A DNA stretch of 64,000 nt. Origin: Hydractinia symbiolongicarpus (taxonomy: Eukaryota; Cnidaria; Hydrozoa; Anthoathecata; Hydractiniidae). The DNA lies in the NCBI RefSeq assembly GCF_029227915.1, contig NC_079885.1, positions 5,580,001-5,644,000 on the forward strand, given 5' to 3'. The position numbers were made by a program, and so were the translations under genes. Below, one piece after another: positions 1 through 12,593 of this stretch. Position 1 is the stretch's first letter. Each line of letters starts with the position of its first letter. The notes under the pieces were generated by a model. That model saw only the letters and a program-made list of their open reading frames with translations, had not been told where the DNA came from and searched no databases.

Positions 1-346
1 TATCATATTTTTTTACTTCAAATACAAGAAGAAACAACATAAATCTTGAGATAAATAACTCGTTTTTTCCCAACTTTTGTCATATTTGTCATATTTAAAG
101 CTTACGTTTTTCTAGGATTAGGGTTTTTAATTTAATTGTTAATTTTAAATCTTATTTAATTTTATATTTAAATTATTTTTCATATTATATTTAGTTTATC
201 AAAGACTTGTGAGATGTCAGGTATAATTTCATTTGTTCGTTGCACTGACCAACCAATTGATTAAAGAATTGATCCCTCTACAAACCGCTGTATTTAGTTA
301 ATATGTATTAGTAGTATTTATTTACTATATTTATATTTATATATAG

Positions 347-3300
347 TTTTGACGAGTGGAAATTCAAATCTTATGGCGAAGTTTGTTTGTTACATGTGTA
401 CAATATGTCGAATATTTGGAAAGAATTTCACTTTTACCAAGGTATGCAACATTAAATTCAGTATGAGAAAATTTAAATTTGAGCACAACACTAGTTTAAA
501 TTCGTAAAAAAAAATATTATAAAGTTTTCAATTCTTTTAGTGATTTGATTTAATGCAAAATTGTTCAGAATTTTATTGAAAAATATTATTGGAATTTACA
601 TTTAAGAAAGAAAAATATTTTTTGGCTTCTTGTAAAAGCCAAGTTAACTATTCTCCAGACAGAATATAGAATATTCAGATATATTATTTTTAGATTGTGC
701 CATATTTTGAAAAACTGATGAGAAATACAGGTGAGCATTTTTTTTATTATTATATAAATAATGTTACGACTTTGCGGCGTTTTGTTTCATCAGATGCTTG
801 GAAAGTCATTCATGAATTTCCAAGTGAAGTTTTGTTTAGTTTTTTTTATTTCTGAATGAAAGGATGCAGAAAGGATTTAAAATTTCTAAAATTGCACAAT
901 CCTTCATCAAGTTATTTTATAAAAATGAAAGGATGGCCTTAAGTTTTCTTTGAGTGCAATGAAGTGTTAACAAACGGACATACAGATCCCAAGCTATGGG
1001 GTCGTCAGCAAAAATTTAAGAGGCGTGGGAGGAGCAAGCGAGTGTCATTTTTTTAAAAAAAATTATGTTATTCAATTCACCTTTATAATATCTATGCATT
1101 GATAAAGTTTAAATATACATCCTTTAACAATTCTAAAATTACTGATGACAGAAAATGTTAAAATTTGCTATCCCTTAAATATGACATCATAATTTATGCC
1201 ACATAATTAACTTTTTAAGCTCTATAATTTAAGTCCAACATCATTTTATACCCCAGGTTCCCCTTAAGCGAAATTCTGCATACTAACAACAGGGAAACCA
1301 TCAAATAATATAGTATGTATAAAACAAAATATTTTTAATTTACCAAGAGATGAACAAAAGTAAGCGATACTTCACATTGTTTGCAGCTGTTCTTCTTACT
1401 GTTTATCACACTTTTTTTGCGTAGGTGCAGAATTTCTAAATGATGTGACACCCGTCTGCAGTCCTTTATTAACATTATTTCTTTGTGGTGTTCTTTCATC
1501 TTATCAGGAGGTAACGTTTGCTCATTGCGGTTTTTTTATTGAATTTATTAATGCTAATAATGTTACATTAAAGTTTGTGTAGGTTTAAAATGTCTTTCCA
1601 TCATTAGTATAATTCGGGAGCTAGAATTTTCTAACGATACCAAAAATTTTTCATATCGCGTTATGATGACTGTGGTATTTTCGTAATAATATGTGCCCAT
1701 GCAACTTAAAATTGAAACGACTGGATAGGATAGGGATGAATACTCCATAGTTTTTAACATTTTGGCGCAAAACAGGAAAATCAGGGGGTTAGTGAAATTG
1801 TGAGTTGCTGTATTTAGTTTTTTAACGCCCAGTTCTTTTTAACGTCTCTTTAAGTTTGTTGCGTCTGCCAATATTATTAAGTTGATTGACAAAAGACTCT
1901 TAAATCTTTCATTTAGAGCAGCACAAAACTTTTCTTTGTTTTTGAAATCGTAGTTTGAATTGTACCATTTTGAAAATTTTGTTTTTATGCAGGAGGAAGA
2001 AGACAAAAAGCTGTTTAGTTTCATCAAACAATGTCTGCTGACTATTTCCACGCAAGGATTGACAATGAAATATTTGGTGCTGTCTGTCACTATGTTGTGG
2101 TATGTCTCTCACACGAAATTTATCTACCTTGAAGTTTCTCTCACATGAAATTTATCTCGCTTCTGTCGTTAGATTTTATATAGTGAATACAATGTGATTA
2201 GTATGATAACTACGAATTTAATTGCTAGGCGGAGATAGTGTAGCACATTTAGCTTGTAATCATAAGGTTTCAGGTTCGAGTCCCCACTCTAGCACACTTT
2301 AAATGTAGTATTGCCAGCCCATTTGGTGCCATCTACTGACCGCTAAACGACTTGTGTGGCAGGCACAAGCAAGTTAGAACAATGCTATATGCATCTCTAG
2401 CGGTAATGTTCCCCAGCTAAAGTCAGATGAGAGATTAGCCAACCGTATGGATGGAAATTCCCAAGGACGTTAAAGGAGAGGCGAACAAAAAACTTTTTTG
2501 TGGCAGCCACAAAATAAATTTTGAGCGAGAAAGAAAAAATTAAGGAACGTCTAAATCCCAAAATCTAATAAAGTACCTACTATAACCACACACAAATAAC
2601 TATGTTTTATAAAAAAATATCCATAACATTTTTACAAAGTTTTCATGGCTGTATGTGGCTGTATGTGGCAATTTTAAGATGTACTTACCAATAAACATAA
2701 AAAAACAAGATCTTTAACTGAAGATAACCAAGAATATTTTACATACAATCGTAGTGCCAGCATTTTTAACCTTCGTTAATACTTCTTGGAACTTTATAAA
2801 CATATTTCACAGCCAATAATAATTTTTTTTTCGTAATTTGGTTCGCTTTTTTATAACATACTTTCAGTTTCGAACGATGAAGTTTATTGTGATAAGATGG
2901 CGCTAAATTCGATAAATATACAGACCGGAAACTTTCAACAACAAATCGAACGTAAAAATATTTTGGTCGTGTTATTCAACCGATATCATTTTTGCTATAT
3001 TGATCTTTAACTTTTGTTTTGTTTATTATTTTTGATAAAAAGTGTGATCATCGATGCGTTGCCATTAAAATGCAGAAAAAGATCTAAAATTGTTTCTGAA
3101 TATAACCACCAGTTTGGAGAATATGTAAAAATACTGAACTATAAAATAACTCACATTCACCGATAAAAAAAATGGTATTTTGTAGTAAACTCCTATAAAC
3201 CGATGTTTTTTGCGGAACATTCCAGACCAGCGTATCTGGTCTTTGAAATTAACTATGGCATCGTGAATTTTCAGTCAGCAGCCGTGCCCGCGTTGTTCGC

Positions 3301-6300
3301 TCCTCCTTTAAAACTTCCTGTTACCTAACTTACCAAGAAATATCGTATTTATATAATTTAAAGACAAGTGACTATTGAACAATCTGTTAATAAATATAAT
3401 ATTTAGGTGTTTAATTTTTATTTTATTTTTTTTTTATTTTTTGAAATCTTTAACTGTTTTTCTGAGAAAAAGCTATGACCATTCTGTAGGAGCTACAATA
3501 ATAAGAAATTGTAAAGTTCCCGTTTTTACAGTTTTCCACTTATTCAACATAGCTTTAAAAATTATGGATTACAACGTAATTTTAACTTGAAAAATATATC
3601 TTTCTTGTTTATTAAAGCGAAACGCCATTGTATCAATCACCGCTTATACAAACATTACGTGAACTGGTTGTTTATCCGGTAGCCGAAGTTCGAAGCTCGA
3701 TTGCACAACTGTTTGGTGTAAGTTCTTTCTGCTATAAACTATATTCAACGTTTTGCCTTGATTAATAAAAGTTTCTAAATAAACACACCTGCTTTTAAGC
3801 GGCCCTGGCGCTGGCCCTGGGATCTCAACAATCGTTGAAAATATTGATATTTTGCATAAAATTTAGTGATATCCCATCTGTATTTTCCCAATCTGTATTC
3901 CAAATTTGCACTTGTGTGGGTAATTTATGCATGGGAAAGGGTGATGTATGTCACCAAGAACATCTGGGATTTTAAATTTATTCTACTTGCCAGGTTCTAG
4001 TAAAATGTGTCAACAAAGACTTGATAGCATCACAAGTTGCTTCAGCCATCATTTCTCTCACAAACGACAGAGATATGTAAGTAACCCACGCTCGTTCAAC
4101 AACAACGAGAAAAATTAGACCACATAGGTTTGCTAATCAAAATCATTTTTTACTAAAACGTAACGTCACGTCGCTTTTTATCTCAGTGTGAATGTAACCT
4201 TGTTTTGCTAATTTAGATCCGTTCGAATTGCAGCTGTCCCCGCCCTGGGAAATGTAATTGAAGTCATATCAGATAAAAATGTGAGGCTTTGTTTTTTGTT
4301 GTTTTTGCCGTCGTCGTTGTTGTTATTACGTCGTCGTTAATTAGTTATCGTTGTTGTCATGTCGTCGTTTTTGTCATCATGATTGATGTATAGAAAAAAT
4401 TAAACTCGATGTTTTCTTTTTAGTTGTTGGATAAAGTTAGTTTTCAACTTCAAACATTACTGGATACACCAGAACTCCAAAAAAATATAAATCTTCAGAT
4501 TGCTATCATAAACACATTCACCAGAATAATGCCGAATACTGATCATAAGTTTCGTGATGAATGTAGGTGCACTTTTCTAAAATAACTGTTGCAATGAATG
4601 TAGGTGCACTTTTCTAAAATAACTGTTGTAATGAATGTAGGTGCACTTTTCTAAATTAACTGTTGCAATGAATGTAGGTGCACTTTTCTAAAATAACTGT
4701 TGTAATGAATGTAGGTGCACTTTTCTAAAATAACTGTTGTAATGAATGTAGGTGCACTTTTCTAAATTAACTGTTGCAATGAATGTAGGTGCACTTTTCT
4801 AAAATAACTGTTGTAATGAATGTAGGTGCACTTTTCTAAAATAACTGTTGTAATGAATGTAGGTGCACTTTTCTAAATTAACTGTTGCAATGAATGTAGG
4901 TGCACTTTTCTAAAATAACTGTTGTAATGAATGTAGGTGCACTTTTCTAAAATAACTGTTGTAATGAATGTAGGTGCACTTTTCTAAATTAACTGTTGCA
5001 ATGAATGTATGTGCACTTTTCTAAAATAACTGTTGTAATGAATGTAGGTGCACTTTTCTAAATTAACTGTTGCAATGAATGTAGGTGCACTTTTCTAAAA
5101 TAACTGTTGTAATGAATGTAGGTGCACTTTTCTAAAATAACTGTTGTAATGAATGTAGGTGCACTTTTCTAAATTAACTGTTGCAATGAATGTAGGTGAA
5201 CTTTTCTAAAATAACTGTTGTAATGAATGTAGGTGCACTTTTCTAAAATAACTGTTGCAATGAATGTAGGTGCACTTTTCTAAATTAACTGTTGCAATGA
5301 ATGTAGGTGCACTTTTCTAAAATAACTGTTGTAATGAATGTAGGTGCACTTTTCTAAAATAACTGTTGTAATGAATGTAGGTGCACTTTTCTAAAATAAC
5401 TGTTGTAATGAATGTAGGTGCACTTTTCTAAAATAACTGTTGCAATGAATGTAGGTGCACTTTTCTAAAATAACTGTTGTAATGAATGTAGGTGCACTTT
5501 TCTAAATTAACTGTTGCAATGAATGTATGTGCACTTTTCTAAAATAACTGTTGTAATGAATGTAGGTGCACTTTTCTAAATTAACTGTTGCAATGAATGT
5601 AGGTGCACTTTTCTAAAATAACTGTTGTAATGAATGTAGGTGCACTTTTCTAAAATAACTGTTGTAATGAATGTAGGTGCACTTTTCTAAAATAACTGTT
5701 GTAATGAATGTAGGTGCACTTTTCTAAAATAACTGTTGCAATGAATGTAGGTGCACTTTTCTAAATTAACTGTTGCAATGAATGTATGTGCACTTTTCTA
5801 AAATAACTGTTGTAATGAATGTAGGTGCACTTTTCTAAAATAACTGTTGTAATGAATGTAGGTGCACTTTTCTAAAATAACTGTTGCAATGAATGTAGGT
5901 GCACTTTTCTAAAATAACTGTTGTAATGAATGTAGGTGCACTTTTCTAAAATAACTGTTGTAATGAATGTAGGTGCACTTTTCTAAAATAACTGTTGCAA
6001 TGAATGTAGGTGCACTTTTCTAAAATAACTGTCGCAATGAATATAGGTGCACTGTTGCAATTTTTCAGAATTTACATTCACTAACAAAGGCTGTCTTTAA
6101 AAATCTTTTTAAAGTGACATCAGTATAACACTTCCCCTTTTTTCGATACACAATCAATCAAAAGCAGAAACTCATCAGAAAAACTAATTTGATAGTGTTT
6201 GTTGTTATTGACCCTGTGCCCTTCTATGCGTTTTGGAAATTATAAATAAATGCATAAAATTTATACTTCTTATTGTAGTCTTAATACCACGTCTTAAAGT

Positions 6301-7621
6301 GACAACAGAAATAAACGAAAGCGTGGAAGATGTTTCTGATCGTATGGAAGTAGTAGAGTCGTTGATACAAGTGCTGAGTGCTGCCTTATGTTGTTGTATC
6401 TTTTCATACTTCGTCGTGAAGTTTTTGAATGTTTTCTTCCAACTTCTTTATTATTCACAACTCTATAAACTTCTGAATTGTGTGAAGTGTGTCCAAGTGT
6501 CGTAAAATGTGTTCTATCCTTTATAACCTCTTGTAGCGTCGTCTAACGCGTGTGTAGCGTCTTAGTGTGTCCTGGCCTTTATAGCACAAAAGTGTCTTTT
6601 TGTGTTGTGTGTTACTTCTTAGAATTAAATTTTTCTCAATATTAAATTTGCAGTTCTTTCGAAAGAGACTATTGCCAGCTTCATAATACCTACGTTACAC
6701 TTGCTAAAAGATGATGTGAAAAATGTCAGTCCTGAAACTTTGGTAAGGATACTTTTTTGTGTTGGGGTGACGTTGATGAGGTATTGACAGCATCCTTTAT
6801 ATCTTTGAGCAAATAATTCTGAACGGAAATGTAATAGATCTAAAGAAGACAGTAGTAACACAAATCTGTCCCAAATATTCTTTCTGCGCTCAATAATTGA
6901 CTCTTTCGGGAAACTTCACTATAACACAGTCTGATTGTGTAATATACGCTCAAATTATGTTCAGGATTCAGTGTTGTTACTTCTTAAAGATGCTGAAAGC
7001 AAGTGTGAAGATGATAAGTCTTCAACAGGGTGAGTCAAGTTTTCTTCTAAATCACCTGATATAGAATTTTTTATTTATGTGTCAATATGTTAATTGTAAT
7101 TCACCGAGTGGTAGCCTTGTGTTAGAGCGTCCGCTTCCAGTGCGGGGGGTCTTGGGTTCAAGCCTCGGCCGAGTCATGCCAGAGACTAATAAGTGTGAAT
7201 CTATCCTTTCTGCTTAGCCTTCAGCACGAAAATAGGATTGATATCTTAGGCGGTTGTCTAGTTGATCGATTGCTGTGCTTGCATGACTTTCGTAGCTCAA
7301 ATGGAGCTTTAAATGCACTAGGACCCCTTTACAGGATCCCCGTTAAATACCAATAGAAAATGAAGAGGCCATCCTGGGTAAACAATTTCAAAAATTAGAA
7401 TATGGTCATTTACACCTACTGTTGATGAACTGTGTGAGAAAAGTCGCTGAGGGAACTTAGAACCAGAGGATTCTCGAACGGCTTTGTTTTGATACGGTTA
7501 CGATATTGTGTCGATATGATGCTTTGCTTATTTTGTTAGATCTGGCGTCTCATCTACCTCATCAAAACTTTTCGGTGGCATTTCATCACGATTAGATAAA
7601 TTCAAAAAGAAGAAACAATAG
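347..7621 (+). CDS. RELCH: RELCH (KIAA1468), 3' twelve exons
   Basis: RELCH is a LisH/HEAT-repeat protein of recycling endosomes that is reported to tether them to the trans-Golgi and aid cholesterol transfer. Exons with matching phases: 347-441, 694-730, 1425-1510, 1993-2099, 3618-3717, 3994-4076, 4217-4280, 4424-4562, 6279-6395, 6654-6742, 6965-7029 and 7540-7621 (TAG stop). They encode 353 residues of the C-terminal HEAT region. Matches to human RELCH as I recall it include CRIFGKNFTFTK (human CRTFGKIFTNTK), SVRIAAVPALGNVIEVI (human SVRIATIPAFGTIMETV) and FRDEFLIPRL (human FRDEFVIPHL), the last spanning a splice junction. The protein ends in a Lys-rich tail, like the human one. The 5' exons lie upstream of the window. 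Intron 8 (4563-6278) is mostly a 37-bp tandem array. Identification is firm; individual borders are predictions. Confidence 0.9.
2229..2495 (+). mobile_element. tRNA-derived SINE, family 1
   Basis: The head is tRNA-like: GTGTAGCAC in the A-box position and a B box GGTTCGAGTCC at about 2271-2281. A non-tRNA body with CATCTCTAGCGGTAATGT follows. The same body and head occur in reverse orientation at 56125-56360, which supports a dispersed pol III element and not a real tRNA gene. It lies in a RELCH intron. Confidence 0.8.
4563..6055 (+). repeat. 37-bp minisatellite, about 40 copies, starting on the RELCH intron-8 donor
   Basis: The unit is about 37 bp and contains ATGAATGTAGGTGCAC followed by TTTTCTAAAATAACTGTTG. 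Copies differ mainly at AAAATAA/AAATTAA and TTGTA/TTGCA. Much of the array runs as a three-unit higher-order period of about 111 bp (two AAAATAA/TTGTA units, then one AAATTAA/TTGCA unit). The first copy overlaps the end of the RELCH exon at 4562 and its donor GTAGGT, so nearly every unit carries the same donor-like GAAT|GTAGGT. The last units near 6025-6055 are degenerate. Confidence 0.95.
7103..7362 (+). mobile_element. tRNA-derived SINE, family 2
   Basis: The head is a good tRNA mimic: GAGTGGTAGCCTTGTGTTAG as A-box region, an anticodon-like stem CCGC/GCGG around loop TTCCAGT, and B box GGGTTCAAGCC. The body ends with GTAGCTCAAATGGAGCTTTA and CTAGGACCCC, which is related to the body end of family 3 although the heads differ. 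It sits in the last RELCH intron. Confidence 0.8.
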
Positions 7622-9169
7622 AGAATTATACACCATCCCTTAATATCGAATAGCATTTTATATAGTGTTAAAATATTTTTTTAGAACTGATTTTCAAATA
7701 TATTTATATTTTCTGTTCTTTTTAATTTGTATTGATTATTTTTCTCAAATTGCATTTCGAATTTACTTTTTTCTGCACAAAACTTTATCTTTTTAATCTA
7801 AATTTTTGAAGAAAATCGCGAAATTAAAATTCTGAAATTTTAGGTGCTTAAAGTATCTGTAAGGGGCGCGCGTCTGTTAATTTATATACTGTCATTCGTT
7901 TTTAAGTGTCACAAAACATGATTTTAATACACCCTTATCGTATTCTAGTGTGTCATTCAAATCTTCTGTTATTGCGAGGAATGAGTCTGTATTAGTTTTC
8001 ACAAGCTCTACTATTTGCATGTTTTTATGTAAGCATGACACAAATACTTTAATGTGTTCTCACTTTCATCAATTATGAAGCCTTAAAATGTTTTCTTGAT
8101 TTCGTTGCAAATAAAATGAATGATCAAATTTGCCATTTCTTCTAAATAAAATCTTGTGTCAACAAAATAGTCCGACAATTGCAAATGAAACATTTTTTCT
8201 TTTTCAGCAAATATTTGTAGATGCAAGACTTTAAAATTTTTGAATTTTACTTAACTTACTCCGTATTATATGTTTGTTTTTTAACTTCGCTATCTCGTCA
8301 ACTATTGCACTGAAGTAAGTCGTGAAAACGAGGCTAATCTCAAGTCCAAACTTTCTTTATATTTTTAAGTCCAGTCTGCAATTGCGCTGGACTGAAAGTC
8401 GGGCGTAACCTTCTGATAAAGATTTTTTGGGGGGATTTTTTTATTTTTTTATAGAATTAAGATAAATGTTATTGAGTATAATGAAATGTAAAAAGTTAGA
8501 TTGTATATTTGGTAGAAATTATTAAAGCTCATAGTTTTCATGGTCACAGAAATAAAATGTTTAAATTTAAAATGTAATCTCTCTGTTCGTTCATAATGTG
8601 TTGCAGCCGAACATAATAGCCAAATAAAGAAAATAAAAAGGATTCCCCAACAATAGAAAAACAGAAGGTAGTCGCTACATAAACGTTCCTCTTTACTTTC
8701 AACCGCGGTCTGGATTACCCGAATTTCAATGTATTTAGTTAGGTAATATAACCTGGTTTCCATGTTTTTTAGCCCCTGAGGCTTTATTACGGAGGCCGCT
8801 ATCAACTTCATCAACAAGGCAAAAAGTCCTGGGATCGAGGTTCTCTACGTTATTGCACCGCTTCCATACTTGAGGAAAACTAGATATGACAATCCTGTTT
8901 TTTCCGGTAAAATTGAGAATTTAACTTGTATTATTTTTTACATCAAGTTGAGGTGGGCCATCGATAATTTAATGTTCAATGAAAGAAGGGAATCTTTTCA
9001 GTTCAAAAGAAAATAAAAGACCTGGGGATGAAGTTAGAGTATCAGCTGCTTATTTGGAAGATACGCTCAACCTACGAAAGTAAAAGTTGCAAGTTTCTCT
9101 TTTTTCTTCCGTTTCGTGTATTTATTCATCGTAATAATGTGGCCTGTTTTAGGTCCTCTCTACTTTTAT

Positions 9170-9480
9170 TGCAGAAATATTCGCGAAATGAATAAAATTT
9201 TAAAATTGCTAATTTGCGAACTTCGGTTCTCGAAAATGTTCATCACTTCTGTAATTTGCAAATTTGAAGTTTGATATCATATACTATATTTTTCACAATT
9301 TGTACTGCTTTTTGAATACTTTTACGTGCAATCTAAGTACTACATTATTATAATATAAAAAATTCAATTTCTAAACGTTCGCGAAATTTTTCTTAGTTTT
9401 GTCTTTTGCGAAACTTAACTTTTTATTCACAAAATTGTGGAAATTAATTCCCGCGAAAATCTCTTAAAATCCCTAAGCTT
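9170..9480. repeat. Dispersed AT-rich block with TTCGCGAA motifs
   Basis: The block has repeated TTCGCGAAAT, TTTGCGAA and CCGCGAAA words and ends with TCTCTTAAAATCCC. Similar word content recurs at about 19655-19800, 41690-41760 and 43420-43520. It is probably an old dispersed repeat family. No coding potential or clear ends were seen. Confidence 0.45.
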
Positions 9481-11291
9481 AAAGTAATACATCGTGACGT
9501 CATTTCTGTTGTTTATTTGATACGCAAAAACGAATAGTCGCATAAAACATTTTTTGCTGACTGGGCAGTATTATTTAATAACAACAACAAAATTTCACAC
9601 CTAATGATTGTTAAAAAAATGTTTTCTTCAAATGGAATTTAGAATGGTTGAAAGAAAAAAGATTTATCATCCTCAAGCCGACCTTATATCTACCAGCTGC
9701 ATGATCAGCATGCGTAGAAGAAGACTGGGTATGAAGTTGCTTAAACGCGTCATTTAGTAATTGCACGAAACCGTTACAAAGCGTTATGCATTAATATTAT
9801 AAATCAATAAATAATATATCATCAAAAGACAACGGAGGTCCAAGAAAAACATATTTTTATAAATTTACCTTTTTTTGTTATTTTTTTTTGTACATTTCTT
9901 TCTATTATTTTTGATGTCGATATTTCTTTTAAGTGAGGTTCAATTATGTATTCTTTTATCATTTATTAAACATATTTCCATGACAGAAAACATTCTCCGC
10001 AAAATTTTAGAGAGGAAAGAAGAACGAAAATATGTTCACCCCCTGTGGACACAAATGTTTGTTTTAGACTGTTTGACCAGGCTTTTGTTAAATAAACTCA
10101 TTTAAAAGGGTATTATTTTGGGAGAAGAACAGATGCAGAGTTGAAGTGCAACGAATGTGGGAAAATAAAATAGAATTTGGAAATTTGTTTTTGCAGTGAG
10201 TGAAATCTTTTTTTTTCTTGCTTTATTATTGTTATTTTTATTTTCATTTATCGTTTATTCTTTTCATTCTTATTTTTTTATTATTATTATTATTTAATGT
10301 CCTACGTGTATACCTGCAAATAAGATTCCGTGCGGCCCATTCAGGATTATTTGAGAAGAGTGCTGCAGCTTCAAAAGGAACCAATATTCTTCTTGGCTAT
10401 GTCTGAAAGTTCATCAGAATATGTAACACTAAAATGATTGTTTCCCTGTTAAAGAAAAACATGCGATATCAATAATTATGCTGGACACTATTTCCCCTGA
10501 TCTATGAAACCTGCAACCGCGCATGCGCTTTCAAGGTATAGTAGAGTAATACTATTTTAAGTGAGTTTTAAATTTGAACACGTCTTTATTAAGCTTCGGT
10601 ACGCGGATTGGTATGCGATTGAAACTACGATTCGCAGCTAGTGCGTGAAAAAATTTCCGGGGGCCCTCTCGTTAGATTACTAGAATTTGCAACATTTCTT
10701 CCTAAAAGTTTTTGTTTCAGAAACAAAAATTTTATGTTTTGAAAGTAGAAACATATTTCGAAAGTAACCTCTCATTCTTGTTTTTAACCAATCAAATTCG
10801 TTCATACAAATCACACCAAGCCAAAATGAAAACTTTACCATACAAGCATTAAAAGCAAGATGGCGGAAAGTCAAAACATGTAACCAAAGCATAAGCTTTC
10901 AGGTGAAGAGAAATTAAGAATTATCAATTTTTGTTAAGATCACAAAGCACCTAGAGAAATTTGACCAATATTTTAGTTGTATTTAAATTCGAACATAGCA
11001 ACGATTTGTAATGGTAGTTTAAAATGCTGTTTGTGATATGGTGCAGCATTATACCGAATTTATAGAGAATACTGAATTTCTTTGTACAACAGTAACTTAG
11101 AACAAGATCACACCACACAGTGATTAGCGCAAAATATAATTCGCGAAATGTTCAATGCTGAGTTTTTTCACGTCTACACTGCGACAGCTGAAAGACAGTC
11201 AGTAAATAACCCCGAAATGTCGGAACTGACCATTCTTTTACGCTCTCCCTTTGTTCTCTACGCAGTGTAAAAGCACGTGTGATTTTCATTT

Positions 11292-11348
11292 CTGTCAACC
11301 ATAACTTTCAGGTTATGGTTGACAGATCACAGGTTTAATACCTGTGAT
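11292..11348. repeat. Two adjacent perfect hairpins
   Basis: The first hairpin has 14-bp arms (11292-11305 and 11312-11325) around a six-base loop TTTCAG. The second follows directly with 9-bp arms (11326-11334 and 11340-11348) around TTAAT. No gene is nearby; the function is unknown. Confidence 0.85.
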
Positions 11349-12358
11349 TTATTCACCGTTTCCAGAAAAACTGTAAGCCATTAAAATCCAAAAAGCGTCC
11401 TAGCTTTGTTCTTGTTTAAAAGAGTCGTCACAAGCTGGTGATTCATTTGCAAGAGTTTGAGGGTGTTAAAAGACCTTTTATGCCCTCAAAATAATTACCT
11501 TTTCAAAATTTAATAGCCTAATTCATCCCCTTTTTGTAGACATGCGGAGCACTTTCCCTACTTAAGAAGTTAAGGCGATCCAACTACGGGACTGGTTTCT
11601 TTCCGAATTTCTGAAGTTTGTATACTACATGTTTTGCGCTCTAAGAGTTAATGCAAACATTACAAATCTACAGAAGTATGCTATACATTATCTTAACAAT
11701 TCTAACAGAAAAAATGTTTTACAAAAACAATGGTACTAATGGACTTACACAGAAAAATAATTTTCCTCTCTTTTGAATCTTTCTTTCCGATCGTTTTAAA
11801 CTGTTTGCATAATTAATGTTAGTAAGTGAAACAGTTTATCGCCAATGCATGGTCACACGTTTGATGAATGTATTGTTAAATTTAGAAAAAAAATATTTTA
11901 AATGATATTACAAAGAAAAACATTTTTTAACATGGGGAACTAGGGTAAAACAAGAAAGATGTAAAAACGAAGAAAATTAAAAAAAAGACGTCGCGTGATA
12001 ATTTTTTGATAATTTGGAACGAAGATATAAATTCTCTATATGAGAAGTTGCAGGTAGTTGACGTTACATCATAGCGATGTTTTCCTATGGAGAGAAGAAA
12101 TGAAAGCGTAATTCTTCCCGTAGTTCCCGAATAGATAGTCAGCAACCAACTATTAAGTAACAGTTGAGCATGTAAAATACAAAAACTTTCAACATTGAGC
12201 TTCAGTTAAAATTTTATGTCGCGAACGAAAAGGAGTGTACGTTTAATGCGGATAAGATATATAAAATCAAAAGATTGGATGAAATAAATACAACTCGTTC
12301 TAGTAAGAAAAGACAAAAAACGAAGATAATTAAAACGAAGAAAAAGAATTTACAGGTT

Positions 12359-12480
12359 TCTATATTATAATCCCCGTATACATCTGTCCGTCCGTCCTTC
12401 CGTCCGTCTGTCTGTCACGCAAAATGGTAGCTTAGCTGCGACGGGCGAACCCGTGGATTTTTCCACGGGCTAACGACTAG
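12359..12480 (+). mobile_element. 122-bp Helitron-like remnant
   Basis: It starts with TCTATATTATAATCCCCG, contains a short TCCG/TCTG run and ends with the hairpin CCCGTGGA-TTTT-TCCACGGG followed by CTAG, then T. Ends and hairpin match the longer copies at 59792-61970. A TC start, a 3' hairpin near CTAG and a following T are Helitron hallmarks. Almost all internal sequence is missing. Confidence 0.7.
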
Positions 12481-12593
12481 TTACTAAAGATTGTTGCTTG
12501 AGATAAGTTTTATCATCTCTTTCTTTCTTTTTTTTTTAGGAAAATGTTTACCTTTCACACAGTTAGTAAAACAAGTACAAAAACATCATAAGA

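Larger units (their letters stand above)
7622..12593. other. Intergenic stretch between RELCH and the ApeC receptor
   Basis: No conserved protein or phase-consistent exon chain was found on either strand. The stretch holds AT-rich sequence, a CGCGAA-containing dispersed block (about 9170-9480), low-complexity T-rich DNA (9860-10300), two adjacent perfect hairpins (11292-11348) and a short Helitron-like element (12359-12480). The longest open frame (8449-8817, minus) is hydrophobic and AT-driven, with no recognisable domain. The RELCH 3' UTR and the receptor promoter must lie within it, but I cannot delimit them. Confidence 0.6.

Noticed and set aside
4563-6055. CRISPR-like array
   Set aside because: The 37-bp units are contiguous with no spacers and lie in an animal intron; it is a minisatellite.
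6233-6505. Separate 90-residue protein
   Set aside because: The central part is a RELCH exon (6279-6395) read through both splice sites.
7108-7180. Possible functional tRNA gene
   Set aside because: The cloverleaf is imperfect, and the text continues into a SINE body shared with other elements.
8449-8817. 122-codon minus-strand hydrophobic frame
   Set aside because: It has no domain, no splice partners and AT-driven composition; not supported as a gene.
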